A stretch of 64,000 nucleotides of DNA from Acanthacorydalis orientalis (GCA_034766995.1 CM068314.1:15931701-15995700); one strand, 5' to 3'; positions 38,506-52,041 are shown, numbered from the stretch's first letter. Notes: generated by a model not told the origin, from the sequence alone. Numbers and translations are program-made.

Positions 38506-39136
38506 GCTATTTATTTTATAAATTTACTACATCTGACACAAATAATGAAATATTACACGTATTAACTTGTTATATAGTACGTAGATGGTCATTTTTTATG
38601 GATTTGTCAGTCAACATTTCGAAAAGCATTAGTTGAGTTTTAGTTTAAGAAGTATTAAAATAAGAAATATTTCTTGATATTTGCAGATAGATTTATTATT
38701 AAGTAGTAGAGAGTAGTTTTGAAGTTCTATAAACGAACTTTCATTTTAGAGATAATGGAGTCTTGAACATATTAAATATAAAATTTTAATTATATCGTTT
38801 ATATACTTATGTTTCAAAATATATTAAAACTAATAATAAGAAAAACTTTTTTAATAAATAAACTTAAATAAAATATATGGAACCGATTAAAATAAATCTT
38901 TAGTTTGCTATATGATTAATAAGCAGTTTGAATATAAAAACTGAATACAATTAAATTCGTGTTCATTATTGATCAAGGAAGATATATTGAATAATTCAAT
39001 ATTATTATACTATGTAAAGTATAGAAACTGAATAAAAGAAGAAATATTAATAGATTAAATAAAATATCTTTTATTTAGGATTTTAATTTGAGTAAGTGAA
39101 AATATCATTCTTTAAATATAAATCAAGCATGTTTTT

Positions 39137-39139
<3 letters not shown>

Positions 39140-39182
<43 letters not shown>

Positions 39183-39186
39183 TATA
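39140..39186. repeat. (TA)n microsatellite
   Basis: TA tract of about 39 bp plus a short run after an aa break. Confidence 0.97.
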
Positions 39187-39938
39187 ATACGAAAGTAAAC
39201 AAGTAAAAAACTTACTAACATGCTTTGAGAATTAAACTCTTCTTTATTATGAATGAGCACATAAATTGATTATATAAAACTCAAAGATAAATTTAAATGA
39301 TTAAAAAACGGTAATTTATTGAATTCATTTTATTACGGAATACGAATAAAATCTCAATAAGAATAAAATTCTAAAGATTTCTGTATAGAACAAGTCTGCA
39401 AATTCGTTTAAGGAAACGTCGACGTTTGCTATTTCTCTTACAACGACATCATCTTTAATGTTGATGTATTCACAGTTCTTTTTTGAAGTAAATGTAGTAC
39501 ATATATAAACTAAATAATAGAGTGATTCTTTTTCAAGATGTCCCCCATTTTGAGTTTCTAACGCAAATGGGTTTGATGTCGATTTTCCGTCAATGGAATA
39601 TATTCTCGTTATGACTATAGCCCGTTTGTCTCTCTACTTTACATCCGTCTAAATGTCGTTTTACTTTCGAATAGTGAATCAAACAGTATTTATATAATGT
39701 GAATACACAGTAGTATCTTTACAATAATGCTTTCGGATGTATTTATTACATTACAGATTTGTTTTCATTTGTAGCCAATTTGACTTCAATTTATGCCTGC
39801 GGCTTGTACATTTTTTAACAAGATTGTCTCGTGATTCGTGCTATTTATCTAAAATACTTATTAAATCTGATGATTTAATTAATCCTATGTCTTAAAAAAT
39901 ATATAATGTCCCAGATTTTTCAAAATGCTTGTATTTGA

Positions 39939-39941
<3 letters not shown>

Positions 39942-39991
<50 letters not shown>
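39942..39991. repeat. (TA)n microsatellite
   Basis: Perfect TA tract of 50 bp. Confidence 0.98.
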
Positions 39992-39993
<2 letters not shown>

Positions 39994-41239
39994 ATAAATA
40001 GATATATGAGAAATAAATTTTTAAATAAAAAACAATTGATTTAGAAACTTACAGAATCTAGCATAAAATATATAAAAAGATTAATAACTACTAAATTCTA
40101 AAATGTATATTAATTATTAAAATAAATATTTGTAGTAAATTTATCAACTTCATAATTTTATATTGCACTTCAATGATAGCATGCACGGTTTTCTATACTT
40201 CTTTATAAGTTATTTTAAAACAAATGTAAATTTATTTTTTTATTATATATATGTATGTATGTTTAAAGTTATAAAATAATATTTTTAAGTCAGTTATTTT
40301 ATTTATTTTCTTTAAAGAATAAGTATTTTTGTATACAGAATATTTGTACAATGAAACACATTTTAAACAGTTTGTGTATTAATAAAACAAATAAAATTAT
40401 TAATTTAATTAAAGAACAATGTAATATAATTTCTTTATATGAAAATAAAAAATGTTGAAAAAAATATTTCTATCATTTGCATATTAAGAATATTTTAATT
40501 TGGTTAGAACAAATGGAAAAACAATGCCAGAGTAATAATTGATAGTAAATATTAAAAATATTTTTCTTCAAAATTGCTAATATGTCGATTCTTTTTCCTT
40601 AAATTTTCACGCCAGTATTGTATTCAGTGAATATTTTTAATTTATTTTGAATTTATACAATTTTAAATATTTTTTAGAGTTTAAATGTTATCGAAATAGG
40701 TTAGTCTAGTTTATAAAATATATCCATAATGCAAAAACATTTTCTATGAAAGAACAAAAAAAAGTTGCCATATTCAATGAAAAACGTAGTAAAAGATTAA
40801 AGTTCAGTTCACATAAATTTTGTTTGATAATATCAGAAGTTATATATTTTCGATCGTATGTCCATCTGTTACGAACATATAAAACTCAATCGTCGAATCC
40901 TTGTCCCAGTTTACTGAATTCGTTCAAATATACAAGTTGACAATTGTGTTTACACAATGCCCCATTTGCAACACATTGCACGTTTATAGAGTCACGTTCC
41001 CTTGGCAGAATACTATCCCATGAAATCAATTTCAGTCATGCACAAGTACCTACTCACTTCGGCAAGTACAGATAAATCAAGAAGAAGGACTACTGCAATA
41101 CAGTGATAAGAAAAATGTTTAACTATTAACTTAATGTCAGTTGAGCCAAGGAAAACATGCTCTAAGATATATTTTTAATTTTGGTAACATGTTTCGCGAA
41201 CACCAGCTGATTTTTTTCATATATTAGTTTTATCAATAT

Positions 41240-41241
<2 letters not shown>

Positions 41242-41275
<34 letters not shown>
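41242..41275. repeat. (TA)n microsatellite
   Basis: Perfect TA tract of about 34 bp. Confidence 0.98.
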
Positions 41276-41277
<2 letters not shown>

Positions 41278-41389
41278 AAAAATACAATACACAAATTTAA
41301 GTGTATAACAAAACATGTTATTAAACATTTTCTGAAATATTCTTCTAACGAAAATAAAGAACTATGTGATCATATATTTCTTGAAATAA

Positions 41390-41391
<2 letters not shown>

Positions 41392-41466
<75 letters not shown>
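41392..41466. repeat. (TA)n microsatellite, long
   Basis: Perfect TA tract of about 75 bp, one of the longest uninterrupted runs here. Confidence 0.98.
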
Positions 41467-41467
<1 letters not shown>

Positions 41468-41947
41468 CTGCCTTATAAGACTCTTCTAAAACTGCACAGG
41501 AATGTCAATAAAATAGACCCTAATAAAATGTACTTTTACATTAAACAGAAAGTAATATTTTAATATGTCTTCAAAATATTTAAAATTTGTCATCAATGTC
41601 GCTGGAGCGCTTGTTAAATAATTTTCTCATTACAAAAGTCATATTTGAGTTACGTCTTTTTTTTAAAATATCTAATTTATATTCAGTATTTTAAAAAAGG
41701 TAAGAGGTCTCGAGCTTTAGAGCAAACAATATACCATTCTATTATCACAGAAGGAATTTTAATTTCGAATTTCGTTTGGTTTACTCTTCTTTATGAGTTT
41801 CTTATCATTAAAGGAACACTGATTGTAATTGGTAATATCGTTTCCAGCAGTAACGATAAAGTGGGAACAGGGTGATAAAATTGAATGATGCAGTATTAGG
41901 GAGTATTATACAATACAATAGATACGTTATCATTATTTAGCATATTG

Positions 41948-41949
<2 letters not shown>

Positions 41950-41992
<43 letters not shown>

Positions 41993-41999
41993 GTATATA
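41950..41999. repeat. (TA)n microsatellite with TG steps
   Basis: About 37 bp of TA then two TG-interrupted short runs. Confidence 0.97.
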
Positions 42000-44235
42000 C
42001 ACATAGTAATATAGTTCTATTTCATAATAATATATTTCATAAAATTCTAAAATAGGAAAATAGTACAGAAATTATAATAATTTTTATTTAACATTTCACA
42101 TTCTTAGTAAAATTTCTGAGTTTTTTATTTTTCAAAATTTTTGTTTATTAAATTTATTTTTGAAAAACAGTTTGTATTTGATCAAAAATATTTTTTTACT
42201 GAAATTGTAGTATAATTCAAGTGTAGCATATATTTTAAACCCGAGTTTTTCCTTGAATTTATTTAAATATAAGTAGTAATTAATGTTTGTATGAGATAAA
42301 ATATCTAAAATAATTTTATTCTCTAAACTTCTTTCAACGTTAAAAAATATAAATTGAAAAAATATTACTAGCCACTGAGTCAAAACGGTCTCACAATAAA
42401 AGATAATTGATGGAATCAAATAAGAGTATTATTCTGTTATGGAGTATTTTAAAGAAATCTTGAAACTAAAACTTTTACCAAAAACTGTAAGTTCAAGGTT
42501 TTATAGGACTTCGTTTTTGTTCATTTTTAGTGTTAAATGAAAACGACCGACAGTGAATGATACGGTGATATGAATTAAAGTTACTAATTCGATTGAGAAG
42601 AAAAGTGAAATTTCTATAACGATTAATCTTGTTATCGGACAATTCTTGACTTATATGACATTTTGAACAAAAGAGATGAACAATTGCATTTCGAAGTGTT
42701 AGAGCATCCGTTTTATGTTCTCAACTTGTCTTCTTACAACTAATTCTTTTTCAAGTTGATGAAAGAGATTAAAGCAGTTCTCTCATACAACAAATATTCT
42801 TGTGTCAATATTTTAAATAATAACGGTTTTATTGATTGTGTTGTGACCAGTTTAAAAGACTTTTTTTTGCTAGGAAAAAACAATAAAAAAATATATTAAT
42901 TGAAAGTAGAGTAAGATTTTTCATATAAAGTGTTTGTTTAAATTTTCGAATTATTGATAAATATTATACATTTATTCTTTTACAATATTAGTATCAAATT
43001 TATAAAAATATTTATTTGAGATAAAACTAAACATAATGGAAAGGTTTTTACTAAATGATATTCAAATCAAAACTGGGAAGTCATTTTCGAACTGACAATG
43101 TATTTTGTACATATGTAGAAGTTTACTTATAGTGCGGTTCCTAGGAAAGTTTCTTATCTGATGAATTATTTTGGGTTCCGTGTTTGATATCAACATTGTT
43201 CTAATGTTGTAGAGAGCGTCTGTTATCAAGTGTGTACAATTTCAACTCACTAATCATCTGGGTTGCTTTATCTAATGTTTCTAATCTACTGAGGATAAAA
43301 CGCATTCAACGCATTTACTAACTGGCTTCGGGTTGGCTATCTGACAAATGCAGTACGTGGCTTCATTAGAGGGTCACGATATACAGGAAATAGATTTGAT
43401 TGTTTGTGTGTGGACTATGAAAACGAATATATATCAAATTAATTTTAACAGGGTGTTATCTATGTGTTTTACAAAAACGATTATATCGTAATTGACTGAA
43501 AACTAATTTATACTTTCATATTGAAACGATACTAATTAATTTTCTCTTTCATTGTTTATTGCATTAATAATTAATTCTTTTTTAGAATAGATAAATAATA
43601 TTTTTAATGTGCGTATAATTCATTTTTATATTTACAAAAAGTATTCGAGTAATTTTCTTAATTATATTTTTACTAAAAAGAATATTTTTCGAGAAATATG
43701 TTTCAAAAAATATTTCATATATTAATGACAATATGTTATAGGTCACAATGAAATATAAATACATGTTGAAATAATATCTACTTTTTTATTAATAAGAACT
43801 TGAAAGTGGAAAATAGACTACCTCCTTATTAAATATACAAATGTTCTAAGAAAAATATAAATATTTGTTTTAAAATTAAACATATTTGTGTTTGTATATA
43901 TTTGCTATAAAGATGTTATTGCATTGAAGTAGAAACCTATAATTACACTAAGAGATAGGCTACAGAAATTGTTACGTCGAGAATAAAGATATGCATCTCG
44001 TTCTAATGGATGCTGTGGGTAGATTTCGTCCAGATCTTAATTAGTCATAAAATGGAGCTAATTTACTGAATACTTAAACGTGAACATTACGTTTGCTGCA
44101 TTTAATGATACCCCCTTTGATATACTTAAGTAAATTTAATTGAACTTTTTGTAAATAAAAAAATTAACCAGTTCTTTCGTTGCGATTTGATGTTTCTTAT
44201 ATAGTTAGTTTTCTAATTACTCTTTATATAATTAA

Positions 44236-44286
44236 TTACGATTTTCTCTTTATATTTATCACATTACTTTTATTCAGATACTATAG

Positions 44287-44331
<45 letters not shown>

Positions 44332-44383
44332 TCTATAGATCTGAATAAAAGAAGTGTCAGAAATATAAAGAGAAAATCGTAAC
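44236..44383. repeat. Long imperfect inverted repeat with a TA microsatellite in the loop
   Basis: Arms 44236-44289 and 44329-44383 are near-complements. A 22-nt outer block (ttacgattttctctttat and four more bases) is identical, followed by a diverged stretch of about 10 nt, then a shared ttttattcagat and ctatagatt block. The 39-bp loop is pure TA. It could be a foldback or MITE-like element, or an inverted duplication in which the TA repeat expanded. Confidence 0.88.
44290..44328. repeat. (TA)n microsatellite in hairpin loop
   Basis: Perfect TA tract of about 39 bp lying exactly between the inverted arms. Confidence 0.98.
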
Positions 44384-45710
44384 GGGTTTAATATAAGTAA
44401 ATAAGAAAGATTTTACCTTCAACTTAGATCTTTTCTGTTTAAATTTTATTTTTATTTTAATATAGTTTTTCTAATTTTATTTAATTCTTAATGATAATTA
44501 AATTAATTCTTAAGTTTAATGTAAACATATGTAAATAACTACAAAAACGTATAGAGAAGATATAACTTTTTGGCACATATGATTTGAAATAAAAGTTTAT
44601 TTTTTTGAAGCTTTAAATAATAGTGTATTCTCTTGAAAATATTGATTTTGACGAATATCTTAGTAGTTTATCTAATACAATTAGTTTCAGATCTTAAGCC
44701 AGCTTCATGTAGCTTATAGATACACTAATCTATAAGATACCTTTAAATGATTTAATAATAAAAATAACCTATGTTAAATGAAGATTCTTGCACTTAGAAT
44801 AGTACACCAACGAGATCACAAGTATTAATACAAATAAATAAATAAAACATTAATAGCTTTATAGAGGTAATTAAAATAGAGTAACTTAATTTCATACGAA
44901 TTTATTTTAAAATGATACCATGAAAGATTGAATTAGGACATAGTAATTGAAAAAATGATCAAAAAATTTGATTATAAATACAAAATTCATATAGATTTAT
45001 TATAAATGACAATTTATACTGATAATTGCGAATAATTATTAAATAAATTGTACAAAAAAGCATTAATTCTAAATTAAATTACTGAAAACGTACACATTTT
45101 TATTTTTAAGTGTTTTCACCTCTGTTAAACCTTAAATCTTTTTAAATTACATATGGAATAATTAATCTTTTAATTTAGATTATCTTTAATTATGCAGTAT
45201 ATACACACATACACACACATATTTATATATATATATATATATATATAAGAATACTAGTTTAAAATATATTTGTTACATTTCAGTGACTTTATGTACTTAA
45301 TTTTATTTTGTATTAACTTTCTTGATTAAACGATATAAAATATTTGAATTTCTAAAGATTACTAAAATTAAGTTACGCATAATTATTATTATCTCACGCT
45401 ATATAAAATATAAATTATGTAGATAATTACAAAATATATTTAATAGAAATACTGTATTATTATCATTTAAATTAAGTTCCTGTACCTATTAAAAACAATA
45501 AGAAAAGTATATAATATAGTGGATTTCACGTTTTAAAATTTAATGTAATAAAGAAATTTTCGCTAATAATGTAAACAACACATTTCAAACGATTACAGAA
45601 AATTCTAGAGCCTAAATTTTGAAACTATATTGGTGAAAAAAAATTGTTTCAGTATTATTTAGAATTATAAAATTTAAAAAATCTAAAATATAAAATTATA
45701 ATAAAAAAAA
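44384..45710. other. AT-rich non-coding DNA
   Basis: Nothing seen apart from a TA/CA microsatellite at 45224. Confidence 0.6.
45224..45247. repeat. (TA)n microsatellite with CA flank
   Basis: TA tract of about 24 bp preceded by short CA runs from about 45202. Confidence 0.96.
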
Positions 45711-45715
45711 CTTAC

Positions 45716-45763
45716 CAGAACTATTCTTGCATACCGCTTTGGTGTCATCCTCATCCTATTTTT
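45716..45763 (-). other. Candidate 48-nt coding microexon
   Basis: On the minus strand this segment is framed by the best splice-site pair in the window. Upstream is a branch-point-like ttaac, then gttcgttatttttctattttt and cag at 45766-45764. Downstream is ctg then gtaagttttttt (donor at 45715). The 48 nt are GC-richer than their flanks, divisible by three, and open only in the frame with phase 0 at both ends, reading KNRMRMTPKRYARIVL; the other two frames stop at once. Short phase-neutral exons of this kind are often alternatively spliced in neural genes, but I do not recognise the peptide. If real, the surrounding DNA is large intron of a minus-strand gene. A chance pairing of signals cannot be excluded. 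Confidence 0.4.
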
Positions 45764-45811
45764 CTGAAAAATAGAAAAATAACGAACTGTTAATTACAAA
45801 TAATTTTTTTA

Positions 45812-45815
<4 letters not shown>

Positions 45816-45844
<29 letters not shown>
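45816..45844. repeat. (TA)n microsatellite
   Basis: Perfect TA tract of about 29 bp, about 50 bp from the microexon candidate. Confidence 0.97.
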
Positions 45845-45846
<2 letters not shown>

Positions 45847-46280
45847 TTGATATTGAAATTGAAAAATAAGTGTATTAGTGATGCTGCACTTTATCCTAGA
45901 TTAATACAGATATGTAAAACATGATTATAGATATAATAATCAGCCATTCAAATCGGTTAAAATTAAAATAATTTTTGAAAATTAAACATTTTAATATGAT
46001 TTTAAAACTAAATTGTTCACTGTTGTTCCATTAAGTATTTATTAAGAGATTATACGGAATAACTTTTTATTTATGAAAATATTATGAATATTCATTCTCT
46101 CTTCAACTTCTTAGGTATATAAAATACTTCACGAAGAATTTATAATAAATTTAAATTGTACAGTTATCTTTTAACAACCGAAAAGTATGCTAAAGGATTT
46201 TTCATGTGTGTTGAAAAGATTATAAATTAAAAAAAATATAAAAGATCTTTATGTTAAATTTCAACTGACGTCTTTATATC

Positions 46281-46308
46281 TGTATATATATATATATATA
46301 TATATATA
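46281..46308. repeat. (TA)n microsatellite
   Basis: Perfect TA tract of about 28 bp. Confidence 0.97.
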
Positions 46309-46424
46309 GTTATAATAAGTAATACGATTAATTATCAATATTGTTTAAAATAGTTATTTTGTATAATTAAACTTAATTATATATAATTGTATAGAAAATT
46401 GAACTAAATTATCAACTCACTAAC

Positions 46425-46462
<38 letters not shown>
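46425..46462. repeat. (TA)n microsatellite
   Basis: TA tract of about 38 bp with one G near its start. Confidence 0.97.
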
Positions 46463-46464
<2 letters not shown>

Positions 46465-47135
46465 TATAGATACTAACATGAAGACATTTATGTAGCTGTC
46501 ATGGTTCAGAAAATAACATGGGGTTTAATGCAATAGATTACTAAGTTGAATCCGGTTTTACATTGACTCATTTTTCATTCTAAGAACAGTTGTTTTCAAA
46601 TGTAAAATAACCGTCAATTTTAATGTAGTTTTAATACAACCCTCATAATATTTACATATTTCTTTGTATTGCATGTTCTGTATGTTATTAAGCATTATGT
46701 CATCGTGCAATTAATAAAAAGGAAGTCAATTATAAACAACGTCATAAAATGAAATTTGTTTGACGTAATGAAAATAATTAATCTTGCGCTTACCAGCTGA
46801 CGTCAACGATGCATACATGCATAATGCATATGTACAATTATATTTTTTGTCTCTCTTATCATTTTATTAAAATGTGAAAATAATTGTACTTGTACAAAGA
46901 GGATAAAATTAAGTTCTGTATTTACAATTTTTGTTAATTGGACATGCATTCATGTGGTTGCATTTTGTGGTGCATTTCAGTCCATGTGGATGTTTTTTTT
47001 TGTGTATATCATTTAGCACATTGTTATTTCGGTTTCATGTAATAAAATAACGTCTAATCGGTAAGAAAATATCATTTTTAATATAAGTTATATTTTCTTG
47101 ACGAATTTTTGGTATGAAATGCAAGTATATTATTT

Positions 47136-47294
<159 letters not shown>

Positions 47295-47803
47295 TTGGTT
47301 GTTTGTTATCTCGATTCGTTTAAACTATTCGATTTCAAAGTTCCATTGTGAGTGACATTTGAAAGATCAGTTTCTTATGTAAAAAATACTATGTATCTGA
47401 ATGTACAAGTGTCAATTGATATAACGATATATTGTATCACTTACGATTTGTTATTGATCAGAACAGAAGTTGCGCGACGCTAAAGAAAAAGCATTTTTTT
47501 TTATTCCCAATTCGAATTTACATTGTCACATTGTTCTTCGAACTTCAAAACATGCAACTATCCTTGTGGAGTACTTAAACGGCCAAGGTCTACGAGTCAA
47601 GTCCATGCATTCAATGAAACCAAAAGCGGATCGTAGAAAGTGAAATATATTACAGTGCTCGAACCATTTTATACAATTGTACTTTATTTCAGACTAAGGA
47701 GATTTGGTGTAAATACTTTGCAAATATTTTATCGAATTCAATCGTTTTTCATCTTAGATATTTATTTTTATATGTATTTAGTGCGTTTATGTATACATAC
47801 ATT

Positions 47804-47838
<35 letters not shown>
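47804..47838. repeat. (TA)n microsatellite
   Basis: Perfect TA tract of about 35 bp. Confidence 0.97.
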
Positions 47839-47841
<3 letters not shown>

Positions 47842-50076
47842 TATTTTAATTTAAATAAAATTTATATCCTCATATCTAAGATTTTATTTGACTTAAGAAT
47901 GACTTATATTTTATCTTTGAAATAGATTTTTCAAAAATGATTCAAGTGGTTGAATGATTTCTGATATATTTTTATCATTAACTTTATTTTTAAAATGAAC
48001 TGTATTTATTATTTTTCAGGTTGATCAAACAATCTAAAATAAACTCTTATACCCACAAACTAAAGTAATATTATTATAAAAGCTTTTAGTTAAAAAGAAA
48101 GAATTTTTTTCAAATGTAAATTTTATATATTTCATGAAGTTTTTTATTATTTAAAAAAATCTATTAAAAAGTCATAAAAGTGAATTGAGTACTTTTTTCC
48201 ATTTGCTAGAGATTCATTGATTTATTCTAAGATTTTTTTAATTTTAACATATAACATAATGTTGTATATATTAGCTTTTACACACTTTTCTAGTTTTATA
48301 CTGCGATACTTGTATCTAATTAATTACCTAGTGTATATTGATTTTGTATAATATTTTTTGTATGTAGCAATTTACGTCATATATTTTATATATTGTACAA
48401 CGTTATAATCTTTTCATATTAATTTCTAATATAAAATCTACTATTTAAAAAAACAAAAACTTTGTGTATTGTTGTAATCTAATCTCTTAAGTAATTTAAT
48501 CTTTTTTTCATTTTCAAGTATTTATGTGTATAATTATAAATGTTAATTTTGAACATGGCATTTCATGTTTTGAAATATTAAATATTTAAAATAATCATAC
48601 AATATAATATTCATATTATTACCACAATATCCAAAATTTAAATTTCGAATAAAAGATTTGTTATTAAAGTATTTCATATTTTTCTTTATATTTTGTTTCT
48701 TTTTGCCATCTTAATTTTTGGGTCAAAAATATGTTGGGTACAAGGTACAACCAATCATGAACAAGAATCTAAGAATGAAAATCATGCATATACTAATCTC
48801 ATGAATACTGGTATAGTTTATTACAGAAAAATGTATTTCATTGTGTAATATTTAAAAAATACGAAACAACTTCTGTTTCGACCAAGCATCCATTAGTCTT
48901 TATGATGTATGCTTGTTTAATAGTGCATACAAATGCTACCAAATGTTGTAAATAATTATCAACAAAATATAATTAATCATATTTTTAATGAACCGTTAAA
49001 TGTGAACTTATTATTGTGTTATAATTCATGTGCGTATTTAATTTATTAAATATAAATAATGATAAATGATTATATTCTACATCAACAAACTCGAGAGACT
49101 TGAAATACATTGTTTTCATTTTTCATACATTATATATGGTTGTAATATCAGTAAAAACAAATATAAATCAATGCCAAAGATGAACCCTTCCTGAGAAGTG
49201 CAGATGAATAACACACAGAAATCTGTTACGAGTGACTAACAGTTTTCAGTAGGCTCTATATGTTCAGGATTTTCTGCCTGAATAGCCTCTCTATACATCT
49301 TCGTCTCATTAATCGTTTTTATTGTTTTGTTTTTCTTCATTTCCCATTTGTCATCAGGAATTTGTGCTATTTACTTACAGTTTACGTGAACCGCTTGTTA
49401 ACTTGATGTGTCCAGACAAGCAAAACATTTAACTGTTTGTTTTAAAACATTGAAAAGATGAATGTTTTCGTTAAGTATTTGCAGTAAATTTCAATTGTTC
49501 ATGCTTTTCGACAGAGCGAATTATTCCATTTAAGCTACATTGTTCTCACGACAATCTATCTAACAAGAAAAAAGGTCACATTGTTTAATTTGAATTTAAT
49601 TACTGTCTATAATTACATTCGGTGTTTTCAACAAAGTACTGGATTAAACTCGAAAGTACTGAAATATGTTTTCGGGTTATAGATTCATTCAGATTTTCAT
49701 GTTTTTCTCTTCTTTGAATAATTATATTGGATCGTTTGAATATATTTAAACTAATATTATCGTTCTCTATTATTAATTTGACTATTTATTTAGAATTTTG
49801 TAATATATAAAATATCTCTCGTCTTTAAATTTTTTCTTTTTGTATATATTTTGTAATATATGTATTTAAATTATTTTAGTTCTCCTCTAAAAAATTTTCT
49901 TTCAAATGTTTTTAATTGAAAAAAATGATCAATACGGAGGTACAAAATAACGTAGTTGTCAGTAACAAGACTGTATAATATAAAATATATGAAATATGAA
50001 ACATAACAACGTATTTTATTAAATAAAGCAATAATTAATAAATTAATTTTGTGCATATTTTTTAATATACGAACTG

Positions 50077-50079
<3 letters not shown>

Positions 50080-50118
<39 letters not shown>
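50080..50118. repeat. (TA)n microsatellite
   Basis: Perfect TA tract of about 37 bp. Confidence 0.97.
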
Positions 50119-50119
<1 letters not shown>

Positions 50120-50264
50120 TTGTTAAACTGTTTACATTGTAAAACATTGACAAATCTATAATTTAAATAAATATAAATCAAAGATTTTTATAATGTATGA
50201 GATTTGTTCATAAATTTTATGAAATACTTAAAAATATACAAATTTTAAAAATCTATGTTGGTAT

Positions 50265-50270
<6 letters not shown>

Positions 50271-50320
<50 letters not shown>
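50271..50320. repeat. (TA)n microsatellite
   Basis: Perfect TA tract of 50 bp. Confidence 0.98.
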
Positions 50321-50324
<4 letters not shown>

Positions 50325-51337
50325 TTTAGATAATAAAATAATTAAAGTATGTATTTAATTTTTAACATCTGCAATTAAATGTAGTAAATGTAATATTTAA
50401 TATTTATTATGAATTTTCATAACACAAATGCGTATAAGTATTTTTTTATAAAGTAGTTAATTAAAGAATATCATTCTAAACGTATAACACATATCGTTAT
50501 TTGGTATTCAATTCAATCTAAGTAGGATTTCGTTGCGAGTAGTACAGTAAGTAAAACCCATTATCTCTGCACGTATTTCATCTAAAGTATATGATTATGA
50601 CAGAGAGCATCACAGAACCAGGATCTTTGAAGTTGAGTCGTTTGCTTTGAGCATAGTTCCAACTATGTAAGGAGTTCAGAGATATGTATGTTCAGCACAA
50701 AGTACTGTTAATATTATGCAAAGTGCATGATATTCATGTGCATTCCTCTGGTATATACAAGTTGACTTCATTCACATGCAACATTCACAATTGCAGGCAT
50801 TATATGAGGACGGAAGCGAGAATGTCTTCTCAAACAGCATAATGGCTGAAAGTGACCATATACAATACTGGTATATAGCTAAAAGTATATCGTTACAAAA
50901 TTTACAGAGTTCTATACGTATAACTGTATAGCGAGTAGACAATTCTAGATATCAGCTTTTTTATTATATGACTGAATTATGTTGATAGATATTATTTCAA
51001 TATTCTTTCCTTTGTAGATTATTTAATGTATTTTAGAATGCTTTAGCGAAAGTTTAAAATAATATTTTATTTTTTAATGAAAAGAGACATAATTGAATTT
51101 TTATATAAAATTTTTCATTACAGATATTATACGACATTTAATTTAAGTATAATAATTATTGAATATATTAGCTATATGAAAAGTAAGAATTAAAAATAAT
51201 GAGTAAAAAATCAATTAAAATGATTAAATGACAATGATCGAGGAAATAAGCTAAAACGTACAGAAATGTATGAATTTTAAAGCTGCATTGTTGATCTAAC
51301 TCATATATTGATCTATGAAATATTTTGTGACTAAACT

Positions 51338-51366
51338 TATATATATATATATATACATACACACAC
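51338..51366. repeat. (TA)n(CA)n microsatellite, left flank of mariner
   Basis: TA run then CA units, ending exactly where the mariner terminal repeat begins. Confidence 0.95.
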
Positions 51367-51392
51367 GAGGGTCGTTTTATAAGTACGGTAAA
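51367..51392 (+). repeat. Mariner terminal inverted repeat, left
   Basis: Starts gagggtcgttttataagtac and pairs with 52016-52041. Confidence 0.82.
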
Positions 51393-51419
51393 AAGCAAGT
51401 TAAACATCTTTTTTTGGAA

Positions 51420-51895
51420 AAATCGATTTTTATTTCTCAACATACTTTCCATTGAGGGTTATATATGTGGTCTAGCAAGTCTGTAAAATACGCCAAGTGC
51501 GGAGAAAAGGGTGGATGAGGAATCAATTCAAAGTCTAATTCATGCAATTTTGGTCAATTTGTGGGATGGCGCGCTGTCCTAGTGAAAGAAAACTTTTTTG
51601 TGCGCCAATCTTGGCCGTTTTTGATTCATCTATTCTTTCAAATGGTCCAATAATTTTGCATAATAGGCTCCTGTTATCGTTTTTTCATTTGTTAAGTAGT
51701 CGATCAGAATGATTCCTTGGAAATCACAAAAAACAATTGCCATCATCTTCCCATCCGACAAAACGGTCTTTCCCTTCTTCAGCGCATTTTAACTAGTTGT
51801 TGACCATTGCTTTGACTGCTACTTCGACTCAGTTGTCTAGTGGTAGATCCATATTTTATTTATGATGATGAATTGACGCAAAGGCCTGCTCGTTT
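51420..51895 (-). pseudogene. Mariner transposase remnant
   Basis: The minus strand begins MEKTSRPLRQF near 51895, then jumps by deletion to KIWIYH, the block just after the first catalytic Asp. It continues through NALKKGKTVLSDGKMMAIVF, CDFQGIILIDYLTNEKTITG, AYYAKLLDHLKE and KRPRLAHKKVFFH, then the second catalytic motif as H*DSAPSH with a stop codon inside it. After a frameshift it reads ELDFELIPHPPFSPHLA, where the usual Asp of SPDLA is His. A second deletion joins this to the C-terminal tail (MLRNKNRFFQKKMFNLLF). Seven or more in-frame stops are present. The 94-codon minus frame at 51168-51452 is this tail running out through the terminal repeat into flanking DNA. Confidence 0.88.
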
Positions 51896-52015
51896 TTTCC
51901 ATTTTTGCGGTAACTGCTACAGTGGGCCACTTCTAGATAAAATTTCGCCTATGCTAGTTTGAAAAGTGACAATAACCGTGACGTTACCAAATGAATGGTG
52001 GCGCCATATAGAAAT

Positions 52016-52038
52016 TTACCAAACTTATCAAAGGACCC

Positions 52039-52041
<3 letters not shown>
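52016..52041 (-). repeat. Mariner terminal inverted repeat, right
   Basis: The complement starts catgggtcctttgataagtt; it abuts the TA tract at 52042. Confidence 0.82.

Larger units (their letters stand above)
36396..44235. other. AT-rich non-coding DNA with TA tracts
   Basis: No gene is supported. GC-richer patches at 36930-37260 (containing an unrecognised 60-codon frame that starts at TTG), 39520-39660, 40900-41110 and 43100-43400 show no motif. A donor-like site on the minus strand at 36442 closes a 49-nt segment with a poor acceptor and was not called. Confidence 0.55.
51366..52041 (-). mobile_element. Doubly deleted mariner element with both terminal inverted repeats
   Basis: About 675 bp, against about 1.3 kb for an intact copy. 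The ends, cgagggtcgttttataagta and the complement of catgggtcctttgataagtt, match at about 21 of 27 positions. The lineage differs from the other two mariners here: the ends and the protein words are not the same. Two internal deletions removed the N-terminal DNA-binding region and the segment after the third catalytic block. It sits between TA-rich microsatellites on both sides, in line with mariner's strict TA target. The element is non-autonomous and heavily mutated. Confidence 0.85.

Noticed and set aside
49330..49440. Strong plus-strand pyrimidine tract with tcatcag, and a minus-strand gtaagt at 49380
   Set aside because: The plus-strand site has no matching donor. The minus-strand 54-nt segment contains stops in every frame and a poor acceptor.
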